From: Paenibacillus helianthi
GTDB taxonomy: Bacteria > Bacillota > Bacilli > Paenibacillales > Paenibacillaceae
Reading direction: 5' to 3'
Length of the DNA: 64,000 bases
NCBI RefSeq assembly: GCF_001909055.1
Contig: NZ_LVWI01000037.1
Location: 124,001-188,000, forward strand
Part shown: positions 35,048 through 42,725 of the stretch, piece by piece
Layout of the letters: every line of letters begins with the position of its first letter
How positions within the stretch are numbered: position 1 is the stretch's first letter
Program-made: the position numbers and the translations under genes
The notes under the pieces: model-generated
Seen by the model: the letters and a program-made list of their open reading frames with translations, nothing else
Told to the model about the DNA's origin: nothing
The model's database searches: none

Positions 35048-35989
35048 TTACCTCTGCGGGAGCGGAGAATAATTTTCGAGCGTATCCCAATGAGGTGTGG
35101 GAATGTTCGCTCTGCTCTTTAAATCATTGAAGGCTTGATATAATGCAGACATCTCGTCAGCGGACACTGCTTTATCACCCAGGAGAATTTTGCCGACAGG
35201 GGTGGACAGCATAAGCTTCAGCAGGATATAGAACATTTTCCGTTGTTCCCGGGCCAATTTAATTTGACTCGCAGGTGCAACAGTATATCCGAGCTTCTCC
35301 AAGACTTGATGGCCCTCATCTACAGCAGCTATGACATGATGAAGCAGCATGTTGTCTTTTATAGCCTTGCGTAAGTCCCCATTATAAGAAGGGGCAATGA
35401 AATTCAGAGGCAGGATCATCACAAAGTGGCTTTTCAGCCATTCATCCATATGGTTATGGTAGACTAATTTATATTTCGTGTTCACAAAAGCTTGGTCAAT
35501 CACCGCCCGCCAAGAAAGCTCCTCACCTAAACCGCCAATGGTCATTTGCACCTTTGGAGCGCGTACGCAGTTCACCCGGCCGTTCTCCCTCCAGCCAGCA
35601 CTCAACTGAAACCCGAAGGCAACCTGTTTCTTCACCGAACTGTGGGTTTCCAGATAATCGCGCATCTCTGAGGGGCTGGCATTATTCCCTACGAGGACTA
35701 TATGACTGCTATGGTTCGCTGCAAGAGCAGGCAGTACCGCTTGGAAATCCGGATATTTCATCACTACAAAAACAAGGTCGTAGATATCCTCTGGCTGCAA
35801 TTCACTGACCACATTTACCTTATCAGCTGTGGTACGGAATTGGAAATAATGCCGGATGACATTCCCGTTCTTTTGCAATTCATCCAGCCGCCCTCCTCTG
35901 GCCAGCATGGTCACATTGTTGCCTCCGCGCACCAGCACATGGGCTAAATAACTTCCCAAAACTCCGGCCCCATACACCAATATTCTCAT
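35048..35989 (-). CDS. Ketopantoate reductase (PanE/ApbA) family protein
   Basis: A 313-aa oxidoreductase with the N-terminal NADP loop VYGAGVLGSYLAHVL, VVMKYPDFQ and LVGNNASP, and the helical C-terminal domain of the PanE/ApbA family. The start at 35989 has GGAGGG 8 nt ahead. It diverges from a TetR gene with shared inverted repeats, so it is probably an inducible reductase rather than housekeeping panE; the C-terminal Asn/Ser/Glu catalytic set is not clearly canonical. Substrate unknown. Confidence 0.8.
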   Translation of the reverse strand: MRILVYGAGVLGSYLAHVLVRGGNNVTMLARGGRLDELQKNGNVIRHYFQFRTTADKVNVVSELQPEDIYDLVFVVMKYPDFQAVLPALAANHSSHIVLVGNNASPSEMRDYLETHSSVKKQVAFGFQLSAGWRENGRVNCVRAPKVQMTIGGLGEELSWRAVIDQAFVNTKYKLVYHNHMDEWLKSHFVMILPLNFIAPSYNGDLRKAIKDNMLLHHVIAAVDEGHQVLEKLGYTVAPASQIKLAREQRKMFYILLKLMLSTPVGKILLGDKAVSADEMSALYQAFNDLKSRANIPTPHWDTLENYSPLPQR

Positions 35990-36031
35990 AAAATAGTCCC
36001 TCCGTATCATGTAACCTATTCTGCATATAAG

Positions 36032-36061
36032 TTTTTAAATATTCGTATTCATATTTAAAAA
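36032..36061. promoter_or_regulatory. Inverted repeat, candidate operator 2
   Basis: TTTTTAAATAT (36032-36042), 8-nt spacer, ATATTTAAAAA (36051-36061), 43 nt ahead of the reductase start. Half-site resembles that of the second repeat at 36107. Confidence 0.55.
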
Positions 36062-36106
36062 TTAATACAGCTCGATTCTAGCCCTTACCCAAACCGTTTG
36101 TCAATA

Positions 36107-36140
36107 AGTTTTGAAATATCTCTCTCGATATTTCAAAACT
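36107..36140. promoter_or_regulatory. Inverted repeat, candidate operator 1
   Basis: A perfect 14-bp inverted repeat, AGTTTTGAAATATC and GATATTTCAAAACT, with a 6-nt spacer, 58 nt ahead of the TetR gene. The right arm overlaps the likely -35 of a TGATATTAT extended -10 promoter (36151-36159). Confidence 0.7.
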
Positions 36141-36150
36141 AAGCGAATCA

Positions 36151-36159
36151 TGATATTAT
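36151..36159 (+). promoter_or_regulatory. Extended -10 promoter of the TetR gene
   Basis: TGATATTAT, with TTTCAA (36131-36136) at 17 nt as a weak -35 inside operator 1. Confidence 0.45.
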
Positions 36160-36198
36160 TAAATGTATTAAAAAAACGTGGGATGTGAGTGAAGCGGT

Positions 36199-36771
36199 AT
36201 GAACAAATTTGAAATCAGAACACAAATCAAGAAAGATGCGATCGTTGCAGCTGCCCTGAAGCTTTTCCAGGAAAAAGGCTTCATTGACGTCAGTATAAAA
36301 GACATTGCCGCTGAATCCGGCGTATCCTCTGTGTCACTATATAACTATTTCGGCAACAAAGAAGGGGTAGTCAGGGAATGTGCGAATGTCCTAATGCAGA
36401 ATACCGTCCGCAAGGCCAAGGAACTTCTGGGCCAAAATATAGATTTTAAAGATAAAATGCTCCAGGCTTTGGAGATTTGTGCCGATCAGGATTATCACTT
36501 ACTCACTTCCCCGGGCGCAGTTGGGGATCAGGTGTTGTCTAGTCTGTACAATGAAAACACAAACCGGATCAGAGTCGAAATCATAGAGGAGTTCATCGGG
36601 GTGGGGAAAAAGGAAGGGGTTATTGATGCTTCTGTTTCTATGGAAACCATATTGGAATTATTAACAGTGTTTGGGGCGATCCAATCGTACTGGGCGAAAA
36701 CTGAAAATTACAAGGATAAAATGGTAGAGCTTAACCGGCTGCTCTTGTTTGGATTAATCGGACGGTCTTAA
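36199..36771 (+). CDS. TetR/AcrR-family transcriptional regulator
   Basis: A 190-aa repressor-type protein. The N-terminal HTH is clear: IVAAALKLFQEKGFIDVSIK then DIAAESGVSSVSLYNYFGNK (about residues 14-56). The C-terminal ligand domain is unassigned. Divergent from the ketopantoate-reductase-like gene, with two related inverted repeats between them, which is the usual arrangement for a local, self-regulating repressor. Confidence 0.9.
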   Translation: MNKFEIRTQIKKDAIVAAALKLFQEKGFIDVSIKDIAAESGVSSVSLYNYFGNKEGVVRECANVLMQNTVRKAKELLGQNIDFKDKMLQALEICADQDYHLLTSPGAVGDQVLSSLYNENTNRIRVEIIEEFIGVGKKEGVIDASVSMETILELLTVFGAIQSYWAKTENYKDKMVELNRLLLFGLIGRS

Positions 36772-36847
36772 ATACAGGATTTGAACCGGCACGGGGCGGA
36801 AATTAGAAAAATCTATCTTTTTATGCTAATGGCTGCTAAAAATAGAC

Positions 36848-36941
36848 AAAAAAAAGACCGCTTACATAATAAGCGGTTACAGTTCACAATTTCTTGGAAC
36901 CGTGTAGTATTTGGATAGGAGTGGAGAGAAACCATACTGTA
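36848..36941 (-). ncRNA. Candidate small RNA, about 94 nt
   Basis: Minus-strand transcript bounded by a perfect sigma-A promoter (36947-36975) and an intrinsic terminator: ACCGCTTA/TAAGCGGT 8-bp stem (36857-36864, 36870-36877), 5-nt loop, then eight U. The 5' part is C/U-rich (UUUCUCUCCACUCCUAUCC) and could pair with AGGAG-type ribosome sites; a GGUUC/GAACU hairpin precedes the terminator. The only ORF inside starts with no ribosome site and runs through the terminator, so I favour a non-coding RNA. Confidence 0.7.
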
Positions 36942-36946
36942 CTTTT

Positions 36947-36975
36947 ATTATATGTATCCGTTTACATTTTGTCAA
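36947..36975 (-). promoter_or_regulatory. Consensus sigma-A promoter of the small RNA
   Basis: On the minus strand, TTGACA (36975-36970), 17-nt spacer, TATAAT (36952-36947). Both boxes match consensus fully, the best promoter in the window. Confidence 0.85.
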
Positions 36976-37139
36976 CCCTTTATTCAAAGATAATAAAATA
37001 ATCTTCAGAGGCAGTTTTCAACACCGGGTAATTACAATGACTGTACACGCTAATCGGTGGTCATCCTCAATTTGATGGCAACGCATCTCCAACGTAATTC
37101 GACGCTAAAAGTCTATTAATGTCATCCTTCCAGATTGTA

Positions 37140-37148
37140 TGATATACT
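37140..37148 (+). promoter_or_regulatory. Extended -10 promoter candidate of the ECF sigma gene
   Basis: TGATATACT, 263 nt ahead of the gene. The 36976-37410 stretch otherwise shows nothing I can name; its plus-strand ORF is low-quality extension of the sigma gene. Confidence 0.35.
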
Positions 37149-37410
37149 AGGTTAAGTATGTTTATAGATTTCCAGTGTTCAGCAAGCGACCCGGTATTTG
37201 GCTGCCCGGAAATTAATGGATGTGTATTTTTGTTTCTGTATCCACTTACAACATGCCTTATTTTTTGGGTACATGAATATACATAGGAAGTATTGCGTTT
37301 ATACAGAGCAAAATTTGAGCAATTACCGCAACTTTTTGAACCTCGGCCGGTATAAGAATTATGGACCGGACGGGATTACACGTGCAAGGGCGAGGAGGGC
37401 CGAACTCACC

Positions 37411-37998
37411 ATGACGGATTCCCAGTTGATCCAGCTAATCAAGCAAGGAAATACAGAGATATATTCAGAATTAATGCGGCGCTATCAACGTAAAATATTG
37501 GCTTTTGTCTACCATATGCTTAAGAATTCCCATATGGAGCTTCTTGCTGAGGATCTGTGCTCGGAAACCTTCTATAAGGCGTTCCGGAGCTTGCATTCCT
37601 TCCGTGAAGTAGATGCATCATTCTCGACGTGGCTGTACACCATTGCCCGTAATACTGTGCTCAGTGAGCTTCGCAAGAATCGTGCCGGAAATATATCTCT
37701 CGAAGAAAGCGGATATACCCCGGTCGCCCCCATTGAAGTGGCTCCGGAACAGGCTGCCCTTCGTAAAGAACGAATGAATCTGGTACGGGAAGCGATTAAT
37801 AATCTTCCGGAGAAGCAGCGGTCTGCGCTGATACTGCGGGAATATGATCAAATGGACTACCAGGAAATAGCTGTGATTCTGGATCAGAGTGTCAGCTCCG
37901 TGAAATCATTATTGTTCCGTGCCCGGAGCAGTGTGAAGCTTCAACTCGAATCCTATTTTTATGAGCCTGAACCAGAAGAGCAGGCTGAGAGGGTGTAA
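37411..37998 (+). CDS. ECF-type RNA polymerase sigma factor
   Basis: A 195-aa sigma-70 family protein with region 2 (about 10-85: YSELMRRYQRKILAFVYHML, EDLCSETFYKAFRSLHSF, FSTWLYTIARN) and region 4 (about 125-180: LPEKQRSALILREYDQMDYQ, IAVILDQSVSSVKSLLFRAR). SigW/SigM-like. The ATG at 37411 (GAGGAGGG 11 nt ahead) is preferred to an ORF start at 37198, whose extra 71 residues do not look like sigma sequence. The zinc-finger anti-sigma gene follows after 5 nt. Confidence 0.9.
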   Translation: MTDSQLIQLIKQGNTEIYSELMRRYQRKILAFVYHMLKNSHMELLAEDLCSETFYKAFRSLHSFREVDASFSTWLYTIARNTVLSELRKNRAGNISLEESGYTPVAPIEVAPEQAALRKERMNLVREAINNLPEKQRSALILREYDQMDYQEIAVILDQSVSSVKSLLFRARSSVKLQLESYFYEPEPEEQAERV

Positions 37999-38003
37999 GG
38001 CCT

Positions 38004-38597
38004 ATGAATTGCAGGGAAGCGCAGGATTCCATTCCGCTGTTGTGGGACGCTCCCCCCACGGATCCCAGGCGGTTCAAGCTTGAAAGGCATATTGCGAATT
38101 GTTCCTACTGTTCCGCTGAATGGGCGTTGTGGCAGGAGAGCAGCCAGCTTATGCTAGAAACACAGATTGAAGTCAGCGAAGAACGTGCGGAGGCTGTGAA
38201 TCTTCGGGTGATGGAGCGGATTTATCTGGAAAGTCCCTGGCTGTTGCCGGGAGATGGTAAATCTGCCGGGAATTCTGCCGTTTTCCGCCGTAGGCTAAGT
38301 CTTTGGATTGCCTGTTTCTTGGCTGTTTTTATATCCAGTTTTCTGTATTTTACAATGTTCAGAATACCCGCCAATACTTCAGAGGCACAGAGCGGGATTG
38401 TGGAGACCGGCGTAGCTGGTTTGTCCTTGGATTGGTCCTCCTCATATCCTGCCTCTGAATCGGGCGGAGGCATCATTGAACCGCTAGTGGTAAGCATGGG
38501 GCCAACGCACCCGCAATATTGGATGGTGCTCTCCATGCTGGGTATAGGCCTGTCGATTTTTTTACTGTATCGTTTGAATCGTTACCGCAGACAATAA
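38004..38597 (+). CDS. Zinc-finger anti-sigma factor, membrane-anchored
   Basis: A 197-aa protein with an N-terminal anti-sigma zinc domain (Cys3 and HIANCSYC, the HX3CX2C motif near residue 29), a membrane segment at about 95-115 (WIACFLAVFISSFLYFTMF) and a second hydrophobic C-terminal stretch before a basic tail. Should hold the ECF sigma factor at the membrane until cleaved. The two-helix layout differs from one-pass RsiW. Terminator follows. Confidence 0.85.
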   Translation: MNCREAQDSIPLLWDAPPTDPRRFKLERHIANCSYCSAEWALWQESSQLMLETQIEVSEERAEAVNLRVMERIYLESPWLLPGDGKSAGNSAVFRRRLSLWIACFLAVFISSFLYFTMFRIPANTSEAQSGIVETGVAGLSLDWSSSYPASESGGGIIEPLVVSMGPTHPQYWMVLSMLGIGLSIFLLYRLNRYRRQ

Positions 38598-38598
38598 A

Positions 38599-38635
38599 AA
38601 GCTCACTTTACTCCAGGGTAAAGGGGGCTTTTTTT
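38599..38635 (+). terminator. Terminator after the anti-sigma gene
   Basis: AAGCTC-A-CTTTAC/GTAAAG-G-GGGCTT stem (38599-38611, 38618-38630), 6-nt loop, T run. Confidence 0.88.
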
Positions 38636-38753
38636 ATATTCAAGGATTTATTTGATTTTAGCTATACATCATCCTACTTCAAAAAGAAGACATTTGTTTT
38701 CATTCGTGTTACATTATTAAGCAAACATAAATGGAAGGGCAGGGTGATAGGTG

Positions 38754-39341
38754 ATGCTGATCGGCTTAATACGCCACGGGCTGACCGATTGGAATGCGGA
38801 AGGCAGAATACAAGGACAAAGCGACATTCCGCTTAACGACGAAGGCCGGGGCCAGGCTGAGATGCTGGGAGACCGGCTTCTGCAGGAAACGTACCGTTGG
38901 GATTTCTGTATCACCAGCAGTCTTTCCCGTGCAGCAGAGACTGGAAGAATTGTGGCAGCCAAGCTGGGAATTCCAATGCTGGAACCGGATGATCGCATCC
39001 GTGAACGTGCCTATGGCCAGGTTGAGGGGATGACTGCTGTACAGCGTGAAGAGAAATGGGGCAAGGATTGGAACCAGTTGTCTCTTGGACAAGAAACGGA
39101 TGATCAGCTCCAGGCGCGAGCCCTTGCTTTTATGGAGGAGATTGCTGAGCGTTATCCGGAGAAAAATATCCTTGTCATCTCGCATGGAGGTTTTTTAGCG
39201 CAGCTCTACATTGCCTTGTACAAAGACAAATATTCTGAGCGTCTGGGGAATCTATCGCTAACCATTCTGGAGAAGAAAGAGATGGAATGGAATCCGCTGC
39301 TATACAATTGTACCCGTCATATTCTTCAAAACCAGCATTAA
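38754..39341 (+). CDS. Histidine phosphatase (phosphoglycerate-mutase-like) family
   Basis: A 195-aa enzyme with the RHG catalytic motif LIRHGLTDWN (residues 5-14), SSLSRAAETG, RERAYGQVEG and the second His in ISHGGFL. Members are broad phosphatases or cobalamin/phosphosugar phosphatases; the exact substrate cannot be read. ATG at 38754 with AGGGTGAT 5 nt ahead. Terminator overlaps the stop codon. Confidence 0.9.
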   Translation: MLIGLIRHGLTDWNAEGRIQGQSDIPLNDEGRGQAEMLGDRLLQETYRWDFCITSSLSRAAETGRIVAAKLGIPMLEPDDRIRERAYGQVEGMTAVQREEKWGKDWNQLSLGQETDDQLQARALAFMEEIAERYPEKNILVISHGGFLAQLYIALYKDKYSERLGNLSLTILEKKEMEWNPLLYNCTRHILQNQH

Positions 39342-39366
39342 CCCGACCCTTCGGGTTATTTTTTTT
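39338..39366 (+). terminator. Terminator after the histidine phosphatase gene
   Basis: AACCCGA/TCGGGTT (39340-39346, 39351-39357), 4-nt loop, then T run; it includes the stop codon. Confidence 0.88.
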
Positions 39367-39428
39367 GTGCAATCAGGAATAAAAAGGGCTGTATTTCCCA
39401 TAATGGTAGTAAAACGGTGAGGCGATAA

Positions 39429-40517
39429 ATGATGAATCTGGCGGATATGCTTAACTTTGCGGACATTGGTCAGCTTACCGCCATTGCGGGACGCTACCAA
39501 TGTGATTGCAAACGAAATTCCAAACATGATTTGATTCAGAGTATATTGATCACACTGGGAAGCCGCCAATTCATGGAGTCCCACATTCGGGAGTGTGCTC
39601 CAGAGGAACTGCGGTTTCTGAATACCCTGCTGTTCGACGAACGCAGCCAGTTCAGTCTTGAGGATTTGCTCGCAGCTGCAAGGCAGGCGTCCTTCGATAC
39701 GGACCCTGGCAAAAACGGAGGATACCGCGAGATGGTGGCCAGGTTCAAAAATGCCGGTTGGCTCTTCAGAGGTGCTTCCCAGCAAAGCAGGTATTTGTTC
39801 CGGGTTCCACAGGATCTGAAGTTGCGTTTCCGCGAACGTATGGGTGAATATATCAGGGAACAAATTTCACCAATAAGCGAGCCTGCAATCTACCGGAGCG
39901 AAGGAGAGATGCTGGCAGAAGATCTGCTGCTCTTTATGCGTTATGTCAGGGAGAACGAGCCGGAGCTAAACCAAGAGGGTGCGATGCACAAGAGATACCA
40001 GCAGGGTGTGATGAACGCTATCCAGATTCCCGAGCCTCTCTTGGGTAAAGGCGGCTGGAAATTCGGCTATGGAAGAGCCTGTGAGCATTATCCTCCTAGA
40101 CTTGCGCTTATGGTTGATTACGCCCGCCACCGCCGCTATACTTCCGAGGAAGGCTTTCGGCTGAGGCTTACATTGGCGGGGGAAACACTACTGGAGCAGG
40201 AGAAATCTGAAAAGCTGATGCAGATATACGCCTTTTGGTTAAAACTGTATAAAGGCGCTATACCAAATCTGCCCTCCCTCATATACTGGATAAGTGTAAG
40301 TGCAGGGAAATGGGTCACTGTGGCTTCACTTGTTGAAGGTCTCGGCTGGTTAGTCAAACCCTTTTATTATGATGATGCCGCTTCAATTCTGGAACAGCGT
40401 ATCCTTCGGATGCTGCTTCATTTGGGGATGCTTCGGCTGGGTGAGACACCTGAGGGTCCGGCTGTGATGATGACCCCATGGGGGATGGAGGCGGCTGTGC
40501 CTAAGCAGCTGCAGTAG
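39429..40517 (+). CDS. Conserved-looking hypothetical protein, 362 aa
   Basis: I do not recognise this protein. It is soluble, largely helical, with a Cys-bearing N-terminus (YQCDCKRNSKHDL) and several winged-helix-like stretches, such as WVTVASLVEGLGWLVKPFYY with a following RILRMLLHLGMLRLGETPEG. That layout is loosely like the helicase-associated winged-helix domains seen in stand-alone Bacillota proteins, a weak resemblance only. GTGAGG lies 6 nt ahead of the ATG at 39429. Neighbours give no functional hint. Confidence 0.72.
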   Translation: MMNLADMLNFADIGQLTAIAGRYQCDCKRNSKHDLIQSILITLGSRQFMESHIRECAPEELRFLNTLLFDERSQFSLEDLLAAARQASFDTDPGKNGGYREMVARFKNAGWLFRGASQQSRYLFRVPQDLKLRFRERMGEYIREQISPISEPAIYRSEGEMLAEDLLLFMRYVRENEPELNQEGAMHKRYQQGVMNAIQIPEPLLGKGGWKFGYGRACEHYPPRLALMVDYARHRRYTSEEGFRLRLTLAGETLLEQEKSEKLMQIYAFWLKLYKGAIPNLPSLIYWISVSAGKWVTVASLVEGLGWLVKPFYYDDAASILEQRILRMLLHLGMLRLGETPEGPAVMMTPWGMEAAVPKQLQ

Positions 40518-40624
40518 ATAGTCCGAGTGCAACTGTAGACTTGGGGAAGTGACATAGGCTTTTTTAGCAGAAGCGGGCGGTTCGAATTTTGAGTTAGTGT
40601 TGAACGCGCACTAGGGGGAGTAGA

Positions 40625-41131
40625 ATGCGGATTGCTTATGGGAATTACATACCGCAGCTTGACGAATCTGTATATGTGGCGGAAGGTGCGAAGCTTGTCG
40701 GTGACGTTAGGATAGGGCGTCAGTCGAGTGTCTGGTTCAACGCGGTATTACGCGGGGATTTGGCCCCGGTAATCATTGGGGATCGCTGCAATATCCAGGA
40801 CGGGACTGTGGGGCATGTGGCTGATGGGCTGCCGCTGGTGCTGGGTGATGACATATCGGTGGGTCACTCTGCGATTATCCATGGATGCAGGATAGGCAGA
40901 GGCACATTAATTGGAATGGGTGCAATTGTATTGAACGGTGCAGAGATTGGTGAATATGCTTTAATAGGAGCCGGATCAATTGTAACCGAAAACAAAATCA
41001 TACCACCCTATACTCTGTCATTAGGTTCACCTGCCAAAGTGGTCCGTGAATTAACGGAACAGGATCTGCAGCGGATGGTCCGCACAAGCGAGAGTTATGT
41101 ACTAAAAGCAAAAGAATATGGAAGGATCTAA
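40625..41131 (+). CDS. Gamma-type carbonic anhydrase-like hexapeptide protein
   Basis: A 168-aa left-handed beta-helix protein built of hexapeptide repeats (VYVAEGAKLVGDVRIG onward). The three zinc His of the gamma class sit at H64, H81 and H86 (TVGHVAD, VGHSAIIHG) with their normal spacing of 17 and 5. Similar to YrdA/PaaY-type proteins, many of which lack measured activity. ATG at 40625 after AGGGGGAG. Confidence 0.9.
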   Translation: MRIAYGNYIPQLDESVYVAEGAKLVGDVRIGRQSSVWFNAVLRGDLAPVIIGDRCNIQDGTVGHVADGLPLVLGDDISVGHSAIIHGCRIGRGTLIGMGAIVLNGAEIGEYALIGAGSIVTENKIIPPYTLSLGSPAKVVRELTEQDLQRMVRTSESYVLKAKEYGRI

Positions 41132-41149
41132 ACAGCGGAGGTGTATCGA

Positions 41150-41329
41150 ATGGACAAAATGAAGGCTACCTATGAAGTGATGCTAGGACTTGCGGCAGAA
41201 ATGGTGTGGGATGAAGCACTGCGAAAGCGTCGTACCGACATCTTGTACCGGGAGATCGACACGGCGCTGGCTGCCGGAGATAAGACGGCGTTCCGCAATC
41301 TAACGGAGGAACTGAAAAGTTTGGCATGA
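41150..41329 (+). CDS. IDEAL-domain mini-protein
   Basis: A 59-aa protein whose second half (LYREIDTALAAGDKTAFRNL) matches the IDEAL domain that ends B. subtilis YpiB. It stands just before ypiF, the place of ypiB, but lacks YpiB's larger N-terminal domain, so it may be a reduced YpiB. ATG at 41150 after GCGGAGGTG. Terminator follows. Confidence 0.75.
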   Translation: MDKMKATYEVMLGLAAEMVWDEALRKRRTDILYREIDTALAAGDKTAFRNLTEELKSLA

Positions 41330-41340
41330 AAAAATTACGG

Positions 41341-41368
41341 GAAATGCGCCTGGCGCATTTCTTTTTTT
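41341..41368 (+). terminator. Terminator after the IDEAL gene
   Basis: GAAATGCGCC (41341-41350)/GGCGCATTTC (41352-41361) followed by seven T. Confidence 0.9.
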
Positions 41369-41383
41369 GGAATATAAGGGTTT

Positions 41384-41468
41384 ATATGGCTTACGCTATT
41401 AATCATCCTTCTATTTCTCACTGAAACGGATACCGTTCCTTATAGTACGGTAAGCCGTTTCTACTAGT
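41384..41468 (+). repeat. Dispersed palindromic repeat, copy 2
   Basis: Same element as 15025-15109. Arms GAAACGG (41423-41429) and CCGTTTC (41455-41461) enclose a further TACCGT/ACGGTA pair, so this copy is the better palindrome. Fills the gap ahead of ypiF. Confidence 0.72.
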
Positions 41469-41521
41469 TACTATGATATTTATAGCAAAAAGTGTAAACC
41501 TTAGAAAAGGGGTGAGCTGTA

Positions 41522-41941
41522 ATGAAATTCAGTGACTTTACTGTGGATAGCTGGTCGGAAAACCGCAGGTTTTTTGATACCTGTATAATCCCGTTTACAG
41601 GACTTAGGGGCACGGAGAGCCCGCCTGAAGTGGCTGAAGCTCTCGAGAGACTGCGGGACTTTCTGGACCTTGCTGAAAAACCGTTTCAGGGGCGTGTTGT
41701 CACTTACCCGGCTATACAGTATACAGGAGCTGAAAGTTTGGCTTATGTAAACGAGATTTGCCGGAAAGTCAAATCCAGTAGCTTCCAGTATGTGGTTGTG
41801 CTCAGTGCAGATATTCCACTGACTACCTCTGAAATTTATGAAAGCGATTTAGTTCTTTCTCCGCCTGACATTAGTGTGTCTCAGAGTAAAGCATTTGGAA
41901 GCTATGTCAGAGACGAAATCGCAGCATTGTGGCTTAAATAA
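41522..41941 (+). CDS. ypiF: YpiF protein (DUF2487)
   Basis: A 139-aa soluble protein of unknown function that precedes qcrA in B. subtilis too. Recognised by position and the start MKFSDFTVDSWSENRRFFDT and the FQYVVVLSADIPL segment. ATG at 41522 after AAGGGGTGAG. A separate promoter follows it, so qcrABC need not depend on ypiF transcription. Confidence 0.8.
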   Translation: MKFSDFTVDSWSENRRFFDTCIIPFTGLRGTESPPEVAEALERLRDFLDLAEKPFQGRVVTYPAIQYTGAESLAYVNEICRKVKSSSFQYVVVLSADIPLTTSEIYESDLVLSPPDISVSQSKAFGSYVRDEIAALWLK

Positions 41942-42020
41942 AACTGGGGTAAATGTGACGAAAAATCAACAATTCATGCGAAAACGATAAAATGTCATCG
42001 TCACAATTTAGACAATATTC

Positions 42021-42049
42021 TTGACGGGTTTTAGTAGCTGGGCTATGAT
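42021..42049 (+). promoter_or_regulatory. Sigma-A promoter of qcrABC
   Basis: TTGACG (42021-42026), 17-nt spacer, TATGAT (42044-42049), 116 nt ahead of qcrA. The leader then holds a 12-bp palindrome TGATAATTATCA (42070-42081) and a cre-like TTGAAAACGTATTAT (42082-42096). Confidence 0.75.
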
Positions 42050-42165
42050 TAGATTGAACTTATGTCATGTGATAATTATCATTGAAAACGTATTATTAAC
42101 AGAAATTTGCTTTTAATCTACACTGCAGGTGCCTTCTCAAATGTGAAAAGGGGGTTACACACCAT

Positions 42166-42720
42166 ATGAGCAGCCATAATGAGGAGCATGAATCATTCCC
42201 GCAAGGACCTCCCACCCGGAAAGAGATGTCCCGGAGGCAGTTTTTAACGTATACGCTTGGTGGGGCAACCGCATTTATGGGTGCAGGTGCGATTCTGCCA
42301 ATGATCCGTTTCGCGGTAGATCCGGTATTACATAAAAAGGGTGCGGGTGAATTCATTAAAGTTGCGGAAGCAGCCAAGATCACCGATGTTCCTCAGGAGT
42401 TTACCTTCGAACTCGCACAGCAGGATGGATGGTACGCCAGCACAGCTACACTGACAGCGTGGATCCGAAAAGACGAAAACGGAGATATTTATGCGCTTTC
42501 ACCCGTCTGCAAGCATCTCGGCTGCACGGTGGGCTGGAATAATGACAAGGCCTATCCGGATGAATATCATTGCCCCTGCCATGGAGCGAGATATACGAAG
42601 CTGGGCAAAAACCTTGCCGTTGCGCCCAAGCCCCTTGACCAGTACAAAACCAAAATAGATGGGGATTGGGTCTATCTGGGCGAGATCGTTCCCAATACCG
42701 AGGTTAAAAAGGAGGCGTAG
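42166..42720 (+). CDS. qcrA: Menaquinol-cytochrome c reductase Rieske subunit
   Basis: Iron-sulfur subunit of the bc complex that passes electrons from menaquinol to cytochrome c. 184 aa. Rieske ligands are in CKHLGC (C115, H117, with C120) and CPCHG (C136, C138, H139). The N-terminus has a twin-arginine-type signal anchor (SRRQFLTYTLGGATAF). Followed at 5 nt by qcrB. Confidence 0.96.
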   Translation: MSSHNEEHESFPQGPPTRKEMSRRQFLTYTLGGATAFMGAGAILPMIRFAVDPVLHKKGAGEFIKVAEAAKITDVPQEFTFELAQQDGWYASTATLTAWIRKDENGDIYALSPVCKHLGCTVGWNNDKAYPDEYHCPCHGARYTKLGKNLAVAPKPLDQYKTKIDGDWVYLGEIVPNTEVKKEA

Positions 42721-42725
42721 ATCTG

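Noticed and set aside
36860..36976. A 36-codon peptide inside the small RNA candidate
   Set aside because: The ATG has no ribosome site and the frame runs through the terminator stem.
42070..42081. Fur or PerR box in the qcrA leader
   Set aside because: TGATAATTATCA is a 6-6 palindrome, three bases short of the 7-1-7 consensus; reported only as part of the leader observation.
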